From Pseudomonadota bacterium (GTDB lineage Bacteria; Desulfobacterota; Binatia; Binatales; Binataceae), in the NCBI GenBank assembly GCA_021324755.1, contig JAJPIL010000007.1, positions 124,001 through 188,000 of the forward strand: a stretch of 64,000 bases of DNA, in the 5' to 3' direction. Under the pieces are notes generated by a model. It made no database searches, was not told the origin of the DNA, and was given only the letters and a program-made list of their open reading frames with translations. Positions 9,461 through 18,548 of this stretch are shown in pieces. Within the stretch, counting starts at the first letter, position 1; each line of letters starts with the position of its first letter. The position numbers and the translations under genes were made by a program.

Positions 9461-11251
9461 ATGACTGAACAAATCGGTTTTCAGCCTCTTCCGCCGTGGC
9501 AACGCACCGACTACTGCGGGACCTTGCGACCATCCGACGCCGGTCGGCGTGTTGCGTTGTGGGGATGGGTTAACGCGCGCCGAGACCATGGCGGCCTTGT
9601 ATTCATCGACCTGCGAGATCGCGAAGGAGTGGTGCAAATTGTGTTCAATCCGGAGCGCAGCGCGAAAGCCCACGAACTGGCGCGCTCGGTCCGCACCGAG
9701 TACTTTATTGCGGTCAAGGGAGAGGTAGTCCTGCGTGCACCGAATACGGTCAATCCCGCGCTTCCAACCGGCGAAGTGGAAGTAATGGCGGAAGCGCTCG
9801 AGGTGCTGAACACCTCTTTGCCGCCGCCTTTTCCCATCGGCGAGGAGCAACAGATCACGGAAGAAGTGCGCTTGCGCTATCGCTACCTCGATCTTCGAAG
9901 ACCACGTCTTCAGCGCAACTTGCGGTTGCGCCACGCTATAGCGCGCGCGACGCGCGCGTACTTCGACGAACTCGGGTTCGTCGAGGTGGAAACGCCTATT
10001 CTATGGCGGCCTACACCCGAGGGGGCACGCGATTATCTCGTTCCCAGCAGAGTAAATCCCGGTCGTTTTTACGCGCTTCCCCAATCGCCACAGCTGCTCA
10101 AGCAGATTCTGATGGTCGCCGGATTCGACCGTTACTACCAGATCGCCAAGTGTTTCCGCGACGAGGATTTGCGAGCCAACCGGCAACCCGAATTTACCCA
10201 GATCGACGTGGAAATGACCTGTCCCACACCCGAGCAGATTATGGCGGTAATCGAGGGTTTGCTCGCTCGTATCTATCGTGACACTCTGGGCATTTCTATA
10301 AAGCAGCCATTTGAGCGATTGACTTACGACGAAGCAATGGAGCGATTCGGGACCGACAAGCCTGACATGCGATTCGGTCTTGAGCTTAGAAATATAACCT
10401 CGGCCTTTGCGGGCACCGAGTTTAACGTGATCAAGCGAATCGTGAGCGAGGGTGGCCAGGTGTACGGCCTGAGATTGCCCGCGCAGTATCAGCTCGTGCG
10501 CCGTGAACTCGACGAGCTTGTTACACAGACGCAGTCGCGCTTTGGTCTGGGCCTTAGTTGGGCCAAGCTTGCCGAGCGCGACTGGCAAGGACCTGTGGCA
10601 AAGCATCTAGGCGCATACGAGCGCGCAAAGTGCGTCGAGGCACTCGACCTTGAGGCAGGCGATACGCTCCTTTTTGTCGCTGGCCCTCAAAGCGTCGCAC
10701 GTTCTGCGCTTGGGGAAGTGCGGCTAAGTCTTGGACACAAGTTTTCGTTGTGTTCAAATGACTCGCTTTGCTTTCTATGGGTAGTTGACTTTCCTCTATT
10801 CGAGTATAGCGAGGAAGAAAAACGCTTGGTCTCGGTCAACCATCCCTTCACTGCGCCTAAACCGGAGGACCTTCCGCTCCTTGAGAGTGACCCGTTGGCC
10901 GTTCGCGCGCTAAGCTATGACGTTGTGTTGAACGGGGAAGAGCTGGGTGGGGGGTCGATTAGAATTCATAACAGCGAACTGCAACTTAAGATATTTGAGC
11001 TTCTTGGTTTGCCCCGCGAGGAGGCACTCAAAAAGTTTGGCTTTCTGATCGAGGCGCTGAGCTACGGCGCGCCGCCGCATGGTGGAATTGCTTTGGGCCT
11101 TGACCGGATTGCGATGCTAATCTGCGGGACCGAATCGTTGCGCGACGTAATCGCGTTTCCAAAAACTCAGAAGGCGGTTGATCTTATGAGTGGTGCACCG
11201 GCGGAGGTCGACCCGAGCCAGTTGAAGGAGCTGGCGTTAAAGCTCGTGTGA
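9461..11251 (+). CDS. aspS: Aspartyl-tRNA synthetase, probably non-discriminating
   Basis: Class II synthetase of bacterial type, with an N-terminal OB anticodon-binding domain (WGWVNARRDHGGLVFIDL), the catalytic core with FRDEDLRANRQPEFTQID, a GAD-type insertion, and a C-terminal GIALGLDRIAML motif. The residue after RRD (His43) is histidine; in studied enzymes histidine there goes with non-discriminating charging of tRNA-Asp and tRNA-Asn, while leucine goes with Asp-only enzymes. I chose the ATG at 9461; an in-frame TTG at 9443 would add six residues. The 596-residue length is normal. It follows hisS and overlaps the next gene by four bases. Confidence 0.93.
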   Translation: MTEQIGFQPLPPWQRTDYCGTLRPSDAGRRVALWGWVNARRDHGGLVFIDLRDREGVVQIVFNPERSAKAHELARSVRTEYFIAVKGEVVLRAPNTVNPALPTGEVEVMAEALEVLNTSLPPPFPIGEEQQITEEVRLRYRYLDLRRPRLQRNLRLRHAIARATRAYFDELGFVEVETPILWRPTPEGARDYLVPSRVNPGRFYALPQSPQLLKQILMVAGFDRYYQIAKCFRDEDLRANRQPEFTQIDVEMTCPTPEQIMAVIEGLLARIYRDTLGISIKQPFERLTYDEAMERFGTDKPDMRFGLELRNITSAFAGTEFNVIKRIVSEGGQVYGLRLPAQYQLVRRELDELVTQTQSRFGLGLSWAKLAERDWQGPVAKHLGAYERAKCVEALDLEAGDTLLFVAGPQSVARSALGEVRLSLGHKFSLCSNDSLCFLWVVDFPLFEYSEEEKRLVSVNHPFTAPKPEDLPLLESDPLAVRALSYDVVLNGEELGGGSIRIHNSELQLKIFELLGLPREEALKKFGFLIEALSYGAPPHGGIALGLDRIAMLICGTESLRDVIAFPKTQKAVDLMSGAPAEVDPSQLKELALKLV

Positions 11252-12021
11252 TGAATTTTCGAGGGCTCGCTTCCCTTGCCGCACTGGTTTGTCTGCTAGC
11301 GACCGGAATTTGGGGATGTTCCGGGTCGCGCCTTCCCTTCATCGGGCAGCCCTCGGATCTTCAAGTCCAGGCAGCGAAGTCACTGAAGAGCTTGCGCGTG
11401 GAGCAAGTTGCTGTGATGCCGTTTCTTGAGCCCCCATCCACGAGTCTTTCGCAAATCGCGCCCAACGCGAGTGCCACCATGACCGCTGAATTGTCCGGTC
11501 AACTTGCCTTGTCCGCTGAATGGCGCGTTGTGCCAGACAGTCAAGTTCAGGAGGCTCTTAAGCGCTTCGGCCCGGTAACGCCGCAGAACCAAAGAGAAAT
11601 TGCGTTCGAGCTTGGCAAAGCGGTGCGGGCAGATGGCGTGTTTTTCGGGATTATTGATTTGTATCGTGAGCGCGTAGGCTTTGATTATGCAGCTTCGAGG
11701 CCAGCTGCTGTGGCGTTTACTCTTAACTTTTTATACGTACCTTTGAACCAGGTAGTTTGGACTGGCCATTTCGCCAAAGAGCAACGCGCGCTGAGCGAAA
11801 ACCTGTTCGATATCCGCAGCTTTGTACGTTATTACGCGCGCTGGGTGATGGCACATGAGATCGCGGAGCAAGGGATCGAGGAGGCCGTGACAGACTTGCG
11901 AAGCCGCCTCGCCGCGCCGCAACGTGTCAAGGTATTTGGCAAAAAGAGCTCATACGAACAAACCGTAAGCCAGCGCCAAAAGGTCCAGAACCTCAAGGCT
12001 TCAGCAACAGCGCCCTATTGA
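11248..12021 (+). CDS. Predicted lipoprotein with CsgG/TolB-N-like domain
   Basis: A 257-residue secreted protein whose N-terminus has a hydrophobic stretch ending in GIWGC, a plausible though imperfect lipobox with Cys24 as the acylated residue. The strand VEQVAVMPFLEPP and the alternating pattern after it resemble the CsgG/TolB-N fold of periplasmic lipoproteins. A C-terminal helical part contains RSFVRYYARWVMAHEI. I do not recognise a named family. The ATGA overlap with aspS indicates translational coupling. The cellular role is unknown. Confidence 0.75.
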   Translation: MMNFRGLASLAALVCLLATGIWGCSGSRLPFIGQPSDLQVQAAKSLKSLRVEQVAVMPFLEPPSTSLSQIAPNASATMTAELSGQLALSAEWRVVPDSQVQEALKRFGPVTPQNQREIAFELGKAVRADGVFFGIIDLYRERVGFDYAASRPAAVAFTLNFLYVPLNQVVWTGHFAKEQRALSENLFDIRSFVRYYARWVMAHEIAEQGIEEAVTDLRSRLAAPQRVKVFGKKSSYEQTVSQRQKVQNLKASATAPY

Positions 12022-12039
12022 TGCGTTGACGCGCTTGCG

Positions 12040-13158
12040 TCAGACGTCCCTCGCTTCCCATGGCGAGTAGGGATGCATGCCTAGAGCCTCAGCGACTGCC
12101 GGATGGGTTACGCGCCCTTCAAACGTGTTGAGACCGCGACGAATGGCGCTGTTGCGGGCTCCTGCTTCTAGCACCCCATGGTCTGCGATTTCAACCACGT
12201 ATGGTAGCGTGGCGTTGGTCAAGGCGTAGGTGGCCGTGTGGGGAACCGCGGCCGGAACGTTGGCCACGCAATAGTGAACGATGCCAGCGTGAACATAGGT
12301 TGGCCGAGTGTGAGTGGTCGGACGCGAGCTTTCCGCGATTCCGCCTTGGTCGATCGAGAGATCTACCAGCGCGGCACCCCGAGGCATCAGACGCAAGCTT
12401 CGCTCGGTTATTAGGCGCGGCGCCCGAGCTCCTGGAATTAGCACTGCGCCTATGACCAGGTGGGTGTGGCGCAATTCCTCCTCGATCGCGGCACGACTCG
12501 ACATCAAAGTTATGACGTGGCCTCCCATGAGGTCATGAATGTGACGCAGACGCGAGGGATCGCGGTCGACTACCGTGACGTCGGCACCCATGCCCACAGC
12601 GACCTGACAGGCTGCGGTTCCAGCGATGCCGGCTCCGAGAATCAGCACCTTTGCAGGTTTGACCCCCGCCGCGCCACTGAGCAAGACGCCGCATCCTCCT
12701 GCTCTCGTCTGCAGACACCATCCGCCAGCCAAAACCGCCATCCGTCCAGCCACTTCGCTCATCGGTGCCAAAAGCGGCAACGAACAATCGTCCAGCTGGA
12801 TCGTCTCGTAGCCGATGGCGCAAACCTTCTTGCGCAACAGCTCCCGGGCGAGGGTCTTTTCGGCCGCCAGATGCAAAAACGTAAAAAGAATCAGCCCGGG
12901 ACGCAAAAATTTGTACTCGGCAGGCCTCGGCTCTTTAACCTTAAGGATTAAGTCCGCCCGGCGCCACACTTCGGCAGCTGACCTCAGCACTAATGCTCCG
13001 CTTTTGCGGTAGGCATCATCCTCAATCCCGCTTCCCTCCCCTGCGCCTGACTCGATCAGTACCGTATGGCCGTGGTCGCACAAAATCGAAACACCCGAAG
13101 GCGTAATCGCCACGCGATTTTCGTCTGACTTTATTTCCTTGGGAATACCGATGATCAT
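12040..13158 (-). CDS. ald: Alanine dehydrogenase
   Basis: NAD-dependent reversible deamination of L-alanine to pyruvate and ammonia. The N-terminal MIIGIPKEIKSDENRVAI and the ESGAGEGSGIEDD segment are family hallmarks. LKVKEP and FTFLHLAAE carry the substrate-binding lysine and histidine. VLILGAGIAGTAACQVAVGMGADVTVVD is the NAD-binding Rossmann fold. The 372-residue length is normal. It is convergent with the upstream lipoprotein gene (18 bases apart) and divergent from gcvH. It may supply nitrogen or pyruvate alongside glycine metabolism, but the neighbourhood does not prove this. Confidence 0.95.
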   Translation of the reverse strand: MIIGIPKEIKSDENRVAITPSGVSILCDHGHTVLIESGAGEGSGIEDDAYRKSGALVLRSAAEVWRRADLILKVKEPRPAEYKFLRPGLILFTFLHLAAEKTLARELLRKKVCAIGYETIQLDDCSLPLLAPMSEVAGRMAVLAGGWCLQTRAGGCGVLLSGAAGVKPAKVLILGAGIAGTAACQVAVGMGADVTVVDRDPSRLRHIHDLMGGHVITLMSSRAAIEEELRHTHLVIGAVLIPGARAPRLITERSLRLMPRGAALVDLSIDQGGIAESSRPTTHTRPTYVHAGIVHYCVANVPAAVPHTATYALTNATLPYVVEIADHGVLEAGARNSAIRRGLNTFEGRVTHPAVAEALGMHPYSPWEARDV

Positions 13159-13415
13159 CCTTTTTCAATAGCCGCCAGTAAGAGCATTGCGTTGAGCATC
13201 AGAACCCTTTAACAAAGTACTTAAGCTTAAAGCATGGCCCTTGTACACGCGACGCAGGCATGGTTAGTCAGCTTATTGCAAGCCTCGAAACGAACGTGGA
13301 GGGTATTGACAAAACGCTCGGCGATGGGCTTGATCGGCTGAAGCCGACTGGCTAGAACCGGGCGTTTCGTCGACTCTCAGCGCGTGGAGGTTCGACGCCT
13401 CGCATACCTCGCTTT

Positions 13416-13425
13416 GCGGAGGAGG
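13416..13425 (+). promoter_or_regulatory. Strong, partly self-complementary ribosome-binding site of gcvH
   Basis: GCGGAGGAGG precedes the ATG by two bases. Two CCTC tetramers just upstream (13398-13401 and 13407-13410) can pair with it; for example CCTCGC at 13407-13412 can pair with GCGGAGG across a three-base loop with one bulge. The site could therefore be hidden in a hairpin. Confidence 0.4.
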
Positions 13426-13427
13426 TT

Positions 13428-13817
13428 ATGGAGATTCCTGAAGGACTTAAGTACTCGAAGCAGCATCACTGGGTTGCACCTGAAGATTCAACGGTGGTAA
13501 TCGGAATTACCGATCACGGCCAGCAGCAGCTCGGCGAAATCGTGTATGTCGAGCTGCCCAATGTCGGCGATAAGATAAGTAAGGACGACCCCTTCGGTGT
13601 AATCGAGTCGGTTACGGCCGAAACTGAGCTTTATGCTCCTGTGAGCGGTACCGTCATCGAGGTCAACGAGGAACTTCCCCAGAGTCCGGAGATTATCAAC
13701 GAAGATCCGTACGGCGACGGTTGGCTGGTTAAGGTAGAGCTTGGGGACCCTTCGGAAATAGATGAGCTCTTGGATGCCAAAGAATATGAGGAGCTGATCG
13801 AATCCGAAAACGAGTAA
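13428..13817 (+). CDS. gcvH: GcvH-like protein lacking the lipoyl-lysine
   Basis: H-protein of the glycine cleavage system by overall sequence: YSKQHHWV, GITDHGQQQLGEIVYVELPNVGD, LYAPVSGTVIEVNEEL, SPEIINEDPYGDGWLVKV, 129 residues. In active H-proteins a lysine in ESVK carries lipoic acid and shuttles the aminomethyl group between P-, T- and L-proteins. Here the segment reads IESVTAETELYAP, so residue 63 is threonine (codon ACG, 13614-13616) and the usual attachment site is missing. A single base change from AAG explains it. It has a very strong GGAGGAGG site two bases before the ATG, and no gcvT, gcvP, lipoyl synthase or ligase gene nearby. It may be a repurposed H-like protein; a sequencing error is possible. 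Confidence 0.88.
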   Translation: MEIPEGLKYSKQHHWVAPEDSTVVIGITDHGQQQLGEIVYVELPNVGDKISKDDPFGVIESVTAETELYAPVSGTVIEVNEELPQSPEIINEDPYGDGWLVKVELGDPSEIDELLDAKEYEELIESENE

Positions 13818-13820
13818 GGC

Positions 13821-15206
13821 TTATCGAGTCTCCGCCTCCGAAGCCTCGTTTGCTTCGCGGGCGGGCTCGACTTTGCCGACTTCAACCTGAAACGCCCGTG
13901 CCAGAGCTAAAGGGGGTTCAATAAAGGCTACGACGAATGGCACAGACTGACCAGGAGGAAGAAGGAAGCTGGAAGGAGCCGGAAGCCTCTGAAAAAACGC
14001 AATCTCGCGCGATGTCATCTGGGCTACGGTGTCCGACTGGATAGTATTGCCGCAGTAAGCGGTTTGCTTGAGAATCCGCTGGTGCTCTTCGCCCAGTAGG
14101 GTCGCGACGATCTCGACGGTATGCAAAGGTGTGGGCGATCGGTTTAGCACCTGCCCGGTTATGACCAGCGCGCGCGTATTGTCTTTCAAGCGTTCAAACT
14201 TTGCGCTCACTTCTCGAAGCTCGACGCGCCTTGCGCTTGACGTCCCTTCCGTTTCGCTGTCGAAAAACGGCAGCCAAGTGAGCAGTTGGCGTCCCAGCGC
14301 AGGATCGCTGGAAATAAGGATGCTCAAGCCGCCAAACAGTACAACGAAAGCGAAAAACACTGCCAAGAAAAAACCGCTCGAATGAGGTGGGCTGGTCGAG
14401 GTCGGCACCCTTGTATGGAAACTGCTTGGGCGACCTAGGCCAGTGACGCGCTCGCTGGCAGCCTGCGCAAAACCGCTTCCAGCAACTCTTATGCCTAGGT
14501 TTCCCCGTTCCTCCTGCCGCAAGCCGCCACGATAGCCGGGTTTTGTGAGTTCGAGGCCGCGCTGGCCTTTCTCAGGTGTGCCTCTCAGCCCGCCAAATCC
14601 CGGCTGGGAATATCCTGCCGCCCCCAACGAACTCTTTGGTCCTGCACCAACGGGGGAATCTCCCGAAAGCTCGTCAATTTGCTTGATGGGCCATTGGGAA
14701 TAAAACCCAAGGCGGCTCTTGCTCTGAAAATTAGGCTTGAAATTCGCAAACTCCGTCGGGTTTAGCTCAGAACCTGCCTCGTCCGCTTCGAATTGATCTC
14801 CCACAACCCATTCGTCTTCGTCGTCCACGTCTTGGCCCAACGTGTCTTGTGTGCTCAGACGATGAGGAGGAACCTCACTGGCGGGAACGGTCGACTGATC
14901 CGTTTGAACAGCAGACGCCATGGGTGGTGGAGAGATGTCGGATGCTGGCGGCGACTTGTCCCTGCTTTCTTGAGACTCGGCTGATACTGCGTCAGCGACC
15001 GTAGCTTTTCCTTCGACGGCTGAGGGAGCGTCACTCTTCGTTGATTTGGCCGACAGCGCCCCGCTCGACGTCCTGGAAGTCTCGAACGCACCCGAAAACA
15101 CGTGACCACATCGGGAACATTTAAAGACAGGGCGGTCTTTGGGAACGATCGACTCGTCGATCCGGTAGCGCGTATTGCAACTCGGGCACTGAATTTCAAG
15201 CATCAT
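13821..15206 (-). CDS. Zinc-ribbon (MJ0042-type) single-pass membrane protein with DUF3426-like domain
   Basis: The N-terminus is an MJ0042-type zinc ribbon: IQCPSCNTRYRIDESIV then FKCSRCGHVFSG. A long Ser/Pro/Glu-rich, probably disordered region follows to about residue 270. One transmembrane helix (FFLAVFFAFVVLFGGLSILI) and a C-terminal beta-rich domain complete it. This arrangement matches DUF3426 proteins, whose function is not established. The start chosen is the ATG at 15206 just before the zinc ribbon; an upstream in-frame ATG at 15239 adds 11 residues and neither has a clear ribosome-binding site. It ends four bases from gcvH in convergent orientation. Confidence 0.8.
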   Translation of the reverse strand: MMLEIQCPSCNTRYRIDESIVPKDRPVFKCSRCGHVFSGAFETSRTSSGALSAKSTKSDAPSAVEGKATVADAVSAESQESRDKSPPASDISPPPMASAVQTDQSTVPASEVPPHRLSTQDTLGQDVDDEDEWVVGDQFEADEAGSELNPTEFANFKPNFQSKSRLGFYSQWPIKQIDELSGDSPVGAGPKSSLGAAGYSQPGFGGLRGTPEKGQRGLELTKPGYRGGLRQEERGNLGIRVAGSGFAQAASERVTGLGRPSSFHTRVPTSTSPPHSSGFFLAVFFAFVVLFGGLSILISSDPALGRQLLTWLPFFDSETEGTSSARRVELREVSAKFERLKDNTRALVITGQVLNRSPTPLHTVEIVATLLGEEHQRILKQTAYCGNTIQSDTVAQMTSREIAFFQRLPAPSSFLLPPGQSVPFVVAFIEPPLALARAFQVEVGKVEPAREANEASEAETR

Positions 15207-15305
15207 ATGCTTTGTGGCCGACTGGATGTAGCCTAGCATAGAGCGGCTGGAGAAGACATCAATGATCTCACAAACGCTTACGCAATTGAGATCGCGACCA
15301 TAGGT

Positions 15306-16472
15306 ATGCGAATTGCAATTCTTACTCGACGCTTCAATCCCGACGGCGGCGGAACCGAACGCGACCTAATCGTAACGTGCCGCTACCTTAAAGAGGCGGG
15401 CCACGAAGTAGAAGTGTATGTCGCTAGAGTACGTGGTTCTTCTGAATGGCTCACCGTGCGTCGTGTGCCTGTCTTGCCCTTGGGACGTACGGTAGAGCTT
15501 TTCTTTTTTGCCCACCTGGCTCCAGTTGTGGCGCGTCGGTCTGGGGCGGAATTGATAATTAGCTTTGGGCGCACGGTTGACGGGGATGTCCAGCGGTGCG
15601 GCGGAGGAGTATGCCGAAGCTACTTAGAGGCTGCTTTGCGTTGGCGGGGACGGCTTGGCGCCAACTTGATGAAGCTGAGCCCTTACAGACGACTACAGGT
15701 TTATATAGAACGCCGGGGATTTTGCTCACCTCGTCTGCTTCTTACCCTGGCCGTATCTGACGGCGTAAACGAAGACCTACGGCGAATCTTTGATCTGCCA
15801 TCGGACCGAGTTTTGACCGTTTACAATGGTGTCGATTTGCAGCGCTTCCGTCCGGTGGCGAACGACCATGAGAAACGCGAGGCGCGCAGAACGCTTGGGC
15901 TTGACGTAGCGGCCAAAACGATCGCCTTTGTGGGCAATGGATTTGCCCGCAAGGGCCTTGCGTATCTGATGCGCGCGTTGGGACGAACGCGGACCAAAAT
16001 CAACCTGGTCATAGCCGGGCGTGATCGCACGCACAAAGCCTTCGAGCGTCTTGCAAAAGCGCTGGCGATCGAGGACCGCGTTACGTTCCTAGGCTCAGAT
16101 GTCGACGTCGCTCTGGTTTACAGGGCAAGCGACGCCTTAGCGCTGCCGTCACTTTTCGAACCTTTCGGTAACGTAGTACTCGAGGCGATGGCGAGCGGGG
16201 TTCCTCCGCTAGTCAGCGCCTGGACAGGCGCGGCAGAAATTTTACCGTCTACCGCCCGCTGGCTCGTGGTGGAAAATCCACTAGACATTGACGATTTGGC
16301 ACGCCGTATCGACACTCTCGTCGAAGCGCCCCGAGAGTTTTGCGAGCTTATGCGCGCCACGGCCGAACGCTTTACGTGGCAGCGTTATGGTGAGCAAGTA
16401 ATCAAAGCGTTGGAACATTGCCTCAGCGCCAAACGGGACGTTTCTGCTAGGATCGCGTCAGTCGCGCAATAG
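15306..16472 (+). CDS. Family 4 glycosyltransferase (WaaG-like)
   Basis: GT-B fold glycosyltransferase of family GT4. The N-terminal MRIAILTRRFNPDGGGTERDLIV acceptor-side motif, the middle VLTVYNGVDLQRF segment and the C-terminal PSLFEPFGNVVLEAMASGVP nucleotide-sugar motif (EX7E type) are all present. Spacing and the RCGGGVCRSYLEA segment recall WaaG (RfaG), which adds glucose to the lipopolysaccharide inner core. The 388-residue length fits. It is probably cytosolic, peripheral to the inner membrane. A GT2 gene faces it convergently, so the two may serve the same envelope polysaccharide, but no LPS cluster surrounds them. Confidence 0.88.
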   Translation: MRIAILTRRFNPDGGGTERDLIVTCRYLKEAGHEVEVYVARVRGSSEWLTVRRVPVLPLGRTVELFFFAHLAPVVARRSGAELIISFGRTVDGDVQRCGGGVCRSYLEAALRWRGRLGANLMKLSPYRRLQVYIERRGFCSPRLLLTLAVSDGVNEDLRRIFDLPSDRVLTVYNGVDLQRFRPVANDHEKREARRTLGLDVAAKTIAFVGNGFARKGLAYLMRALGRTRTKINLVIAGRDRTHKAFERLAKALAIEDRVTFLGSDVDVALVYRASDALALPSLFEPFGNVVLEAMASGVPPLVSAWTGAAEILPSTARWLVVENPLDIDDLARRIDTLVEAPREFCELMRATAERFTWQRYGEQVIKALEHCLSAKRDVSARIASVAQ

Positions 16473-16540
16473 CTAAATTAAGGATCTGACCTGATACGCG
16501 CGCCCGCGGCAGAACTGGAGAGTTCGTTTATCAGCTTCGT

Positions 16541-17437
16541 TTAAGCCGATTTAGTAGAGCTTTTTAACGTTCCGAAGTTTCGCGACCGGCGCTGGGCAAT
16601 CAAACCGTCGAGCATCCCGCGGGCCGTTGCCACGCGGCGCTCTTCGCGAGCCACTCGTCTAAGCGGCGCGCAAAACGCTTTAGCAATGGCAAGCCGCAGC
16701 ATGGCGACTGAATAAAGCGTTATGACCTTAGCTAGCCTGTGGCTTTCGTGTAGGGTGCGTGAATAGCCTCGCCGCCACGCAAGATTAAGATAAGTCTCTC
16801 GGTTTGCGCGGGCCGGATCGACCTCGTGGTAAACCAGAGCTCGAGGAGCGTAGCCTATCTGAAACCCTGCGCTCCTGAGCCGCTTAGATAATTCTGTCTC
16901 CTCTTCATCCCCGGCAGCCCCCGGGCCCAGCCGCTCGTCAAAGCCGCCTAGCATTGCCAGCACTTGCGCCCTGAATGCCATATTGGCGCCTACAACACCT
17001 CGCACCGGTAGGACTCTTTCGCCATGGTCGACGATGGGAAGCTCTAAGTAAAAAGCTAGTTCTCCAAGCTTACGCGCGGGGTCCTCTTCGGGGAGAACCC
17101 TTCCTTTCATTGCAGCGTACTCAGGATAATTGATAAAGAACTCCTCGACGGCCTCAAGATAGTGTCGGCTGGCGACGACGTCGTCGTCCAAGAAGACCAA
17201 AATATCCGCATTCGCTCGAGCGATCGCCCGGTTCTGAATCCGACTCTTGCCCGGGCGCGCATCATGAAGATGGATAAGCCCAGGGATTGGCAAATTAATC
17301 GGCATGGGTGAAGGTGTGCCGTTTTCAGCGACGATCACTTGATGTTTGCTAGGGTTGAGCTGGGGCAGCAAACTATTAAGGAGTCGGCTCAACGAGGTCG
17401 GCCGATTAAATGTGCTGATGATTATTGCCAAACGCAT
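16541..17437 (-). CDS. Family 2 glycosyltransferase
   Basis: GT-A fold inverting glycosyltransferase: MRLAIIISTFNRPTSLSRLL at the N-terminus, VIVAENGTPSP, GKSRIQNRAIARANADILVFLDDDV with the DDD metal/nucleotide site near residue 91, then RGVVGANMAFRAQVLAMLGGFDERLGPG and a GDEEETELSKRL acceptor motif. The 298 residues lack clear membrane helices. It probably adds a sugar to a surface glycan; donor and acceptor are unknown. It is convergent with the upstream GT4 gene and lies next to the tRNA gene. Confidence 0.88.
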   Translation of the reverse strand: MRLAIIISTFNRPTSLSRLLNSLLPQLNPSKHQVIVAENGTPSPMPINLPIPGLIHLHDARPGKSRIQNRAIARANADILVFLDDDVVASRHYLEAVEEFFINYPEYAAMKGRVLPEEDPARKLGELAFYLELPIVDHGERVLPVRGVVGANMAFRAQVLAMLGGFDERLGPGAAGDEEETELSKRLRSAGFQIGYAPRALVYHEVDPARANRETYLNLAWRRGYSRTLHESHRLAKVITLYSVAMLRLAIAKAFCAPLRRVAREERRVATARGMLDGLIAQRRSRNFGTLKSSTKSA

Positions 17438-17701
17438 GAATTATAAGGATAGCGCTTTGGCGACCCGTCGCAATGGACAGCCAGGCTTTGACCGGGAACC
17501 GAGAGGCGTTTTTGTTCGGTAGGCTTGCTCGACTTAGTTCTATTGGAAGGGTAGTCGGTTGCTTTTTTTTGCAAAAACTACGACTCTTTAAAAACAGGCG
17601 GTCGCGATAATTCTTAACGGGCCTGTCAAGCGCCGAGCGGTAAAAAAGGATAACCTGGTCACCCTTCATCGGCTCTTTCAATGGAAAGACCGCCAAGCTT
17701 C

Positions 17702-17729
17702 TTGAAATGAGCGAGTTGGCGGGATAAAC
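17702..17729 (+). promoter_or_regulatory. Candidate promoter of tRNA-Leu
   Basis: TTGAAA at 17702-17707 and a weak -10 (GATAAA/ATAAAC at 17723-17729), 15-16 bases apart, would start transcription about ten bases before the mature tRNA 5' end. The rest of 17438-17701 contains no supported gene. Confidence 0.35.
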
Positions 17730-17744
17730 GGTTTGAGTGCAGAT

Positions 17745-17830
17745 GCGAGAGTGGCGGAATGGCAGACGCGCAAGGCTCAGGACCTTGTGAGGGCAACCTC
17801 GTGGGGGTTCAAGTCCCCCCTCTCGCACCA
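17745..17830 (+). tRNA. tRNA-Leu (anticodon CAG)
   Basis: The acceptor stem GCGAGAG pairs with CTCTCGC and is followed by A and an encoded CCA. The anticodon stem CAAGG/CCTTG encloses CTCAGGA, giving anticodon CAG at 17778-17780, which reads CUG. A long variable arm (GAGGGCAACCTC) marks a class II tRNA, and the T arm GGGGGTTCAAGTCCCCC is canonical. Length is 86 bases including CCA. It is isolated, with no other tRNA gene adjacent. Confidence 0.96.
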
Positions 17831-18548
17831 ATGACAGCTCGCCGCGCAGCGCTTATCTTTGCGTAAGAATACTTGTTCTCCACAAATCGGTGTCGGATAC
17901 CCTCGCTGTTTAACGATTTAAAAATCGACGGCACGGCCAGGAAAACAGTGCCGAGAGGAAACAAAGGCCCATTTACTGGAACGATAGCGCCGGCCGCGGA
18001 ACGGAGGCAGCGTCGGCAAAGCCGATCTCGCTTGAAGAACGGACCTGACCGGCGTGTTGAAAGCATTTGACTGACTACCGCTGCCGTGCCTCGCGGAGCC
18101 TCGTCTTTAAAAGCTGCGCTTGAACCAAGGCTTAATGACCGTGGTATAGGCAACTGTTCGGTACCGCCCTTGGTCCAAAGGGCACCAAGGAGCGTTGGCA
18201 TTTTTCGAGGCTCAAAAAGTTTTTTGCAGCCAGAAGCCGATGAATAAAAGCGGCGCTGGGTCCGTCCCAAACACAAGCTCGACCATGCATTTGGTGGTGG
18301 TTGTGACTCAGTCAGCTCGCTCTTCCGGCTTGAGGTCTCTGGATTCGTTTTGTAAACGATTGGATAACCTTTGCTACTGGTATGTTACCGGGCAACCGTC
18401 GGCGGGGTTGGGTCGGCAAGCTCCTAGTTGCGAGTAGCTTGACCGCCCCCCTAAATACTTGAGCCGTTGCGTGAAGTTCCTTAGTTGCCGCTCGATCAAC
18501 TGGTAGCTTTGAATCTGTTCGACTTTAAAAGCGCAAAGTATCTGTCGT
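17831..18548. other. 718-base region without a recognisable gene
   Basis: Open frames here (up to 155 codons on the minus strand) have low-complexity, unlikely protein sequences and no ribosome-binding sites. A seven-base inverted repeat, CCTTGGT at 18168-18174 with ACCAAGG at 18184-18190, could form a small hairpin but lacks a T tract. Its position just 3' of a tRNA gene is a usual site for integration remnants, yet I see no integrase fragment or repeat of the tRNA 3' end. Confidence 0.55.

Noticed and set aside
13260-13355. 31-codon open frame upstream of gcvH
   Set aside because: It has no convincing ribosome-binding site and nothing recognisable in its sequence.
17809-18276. 155-codon minus-strand frame next to tRNA-Leu
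   Set aside because: It overlaps the tRNA 3' end, has no ribosome-binding site and a low-complexity protein.
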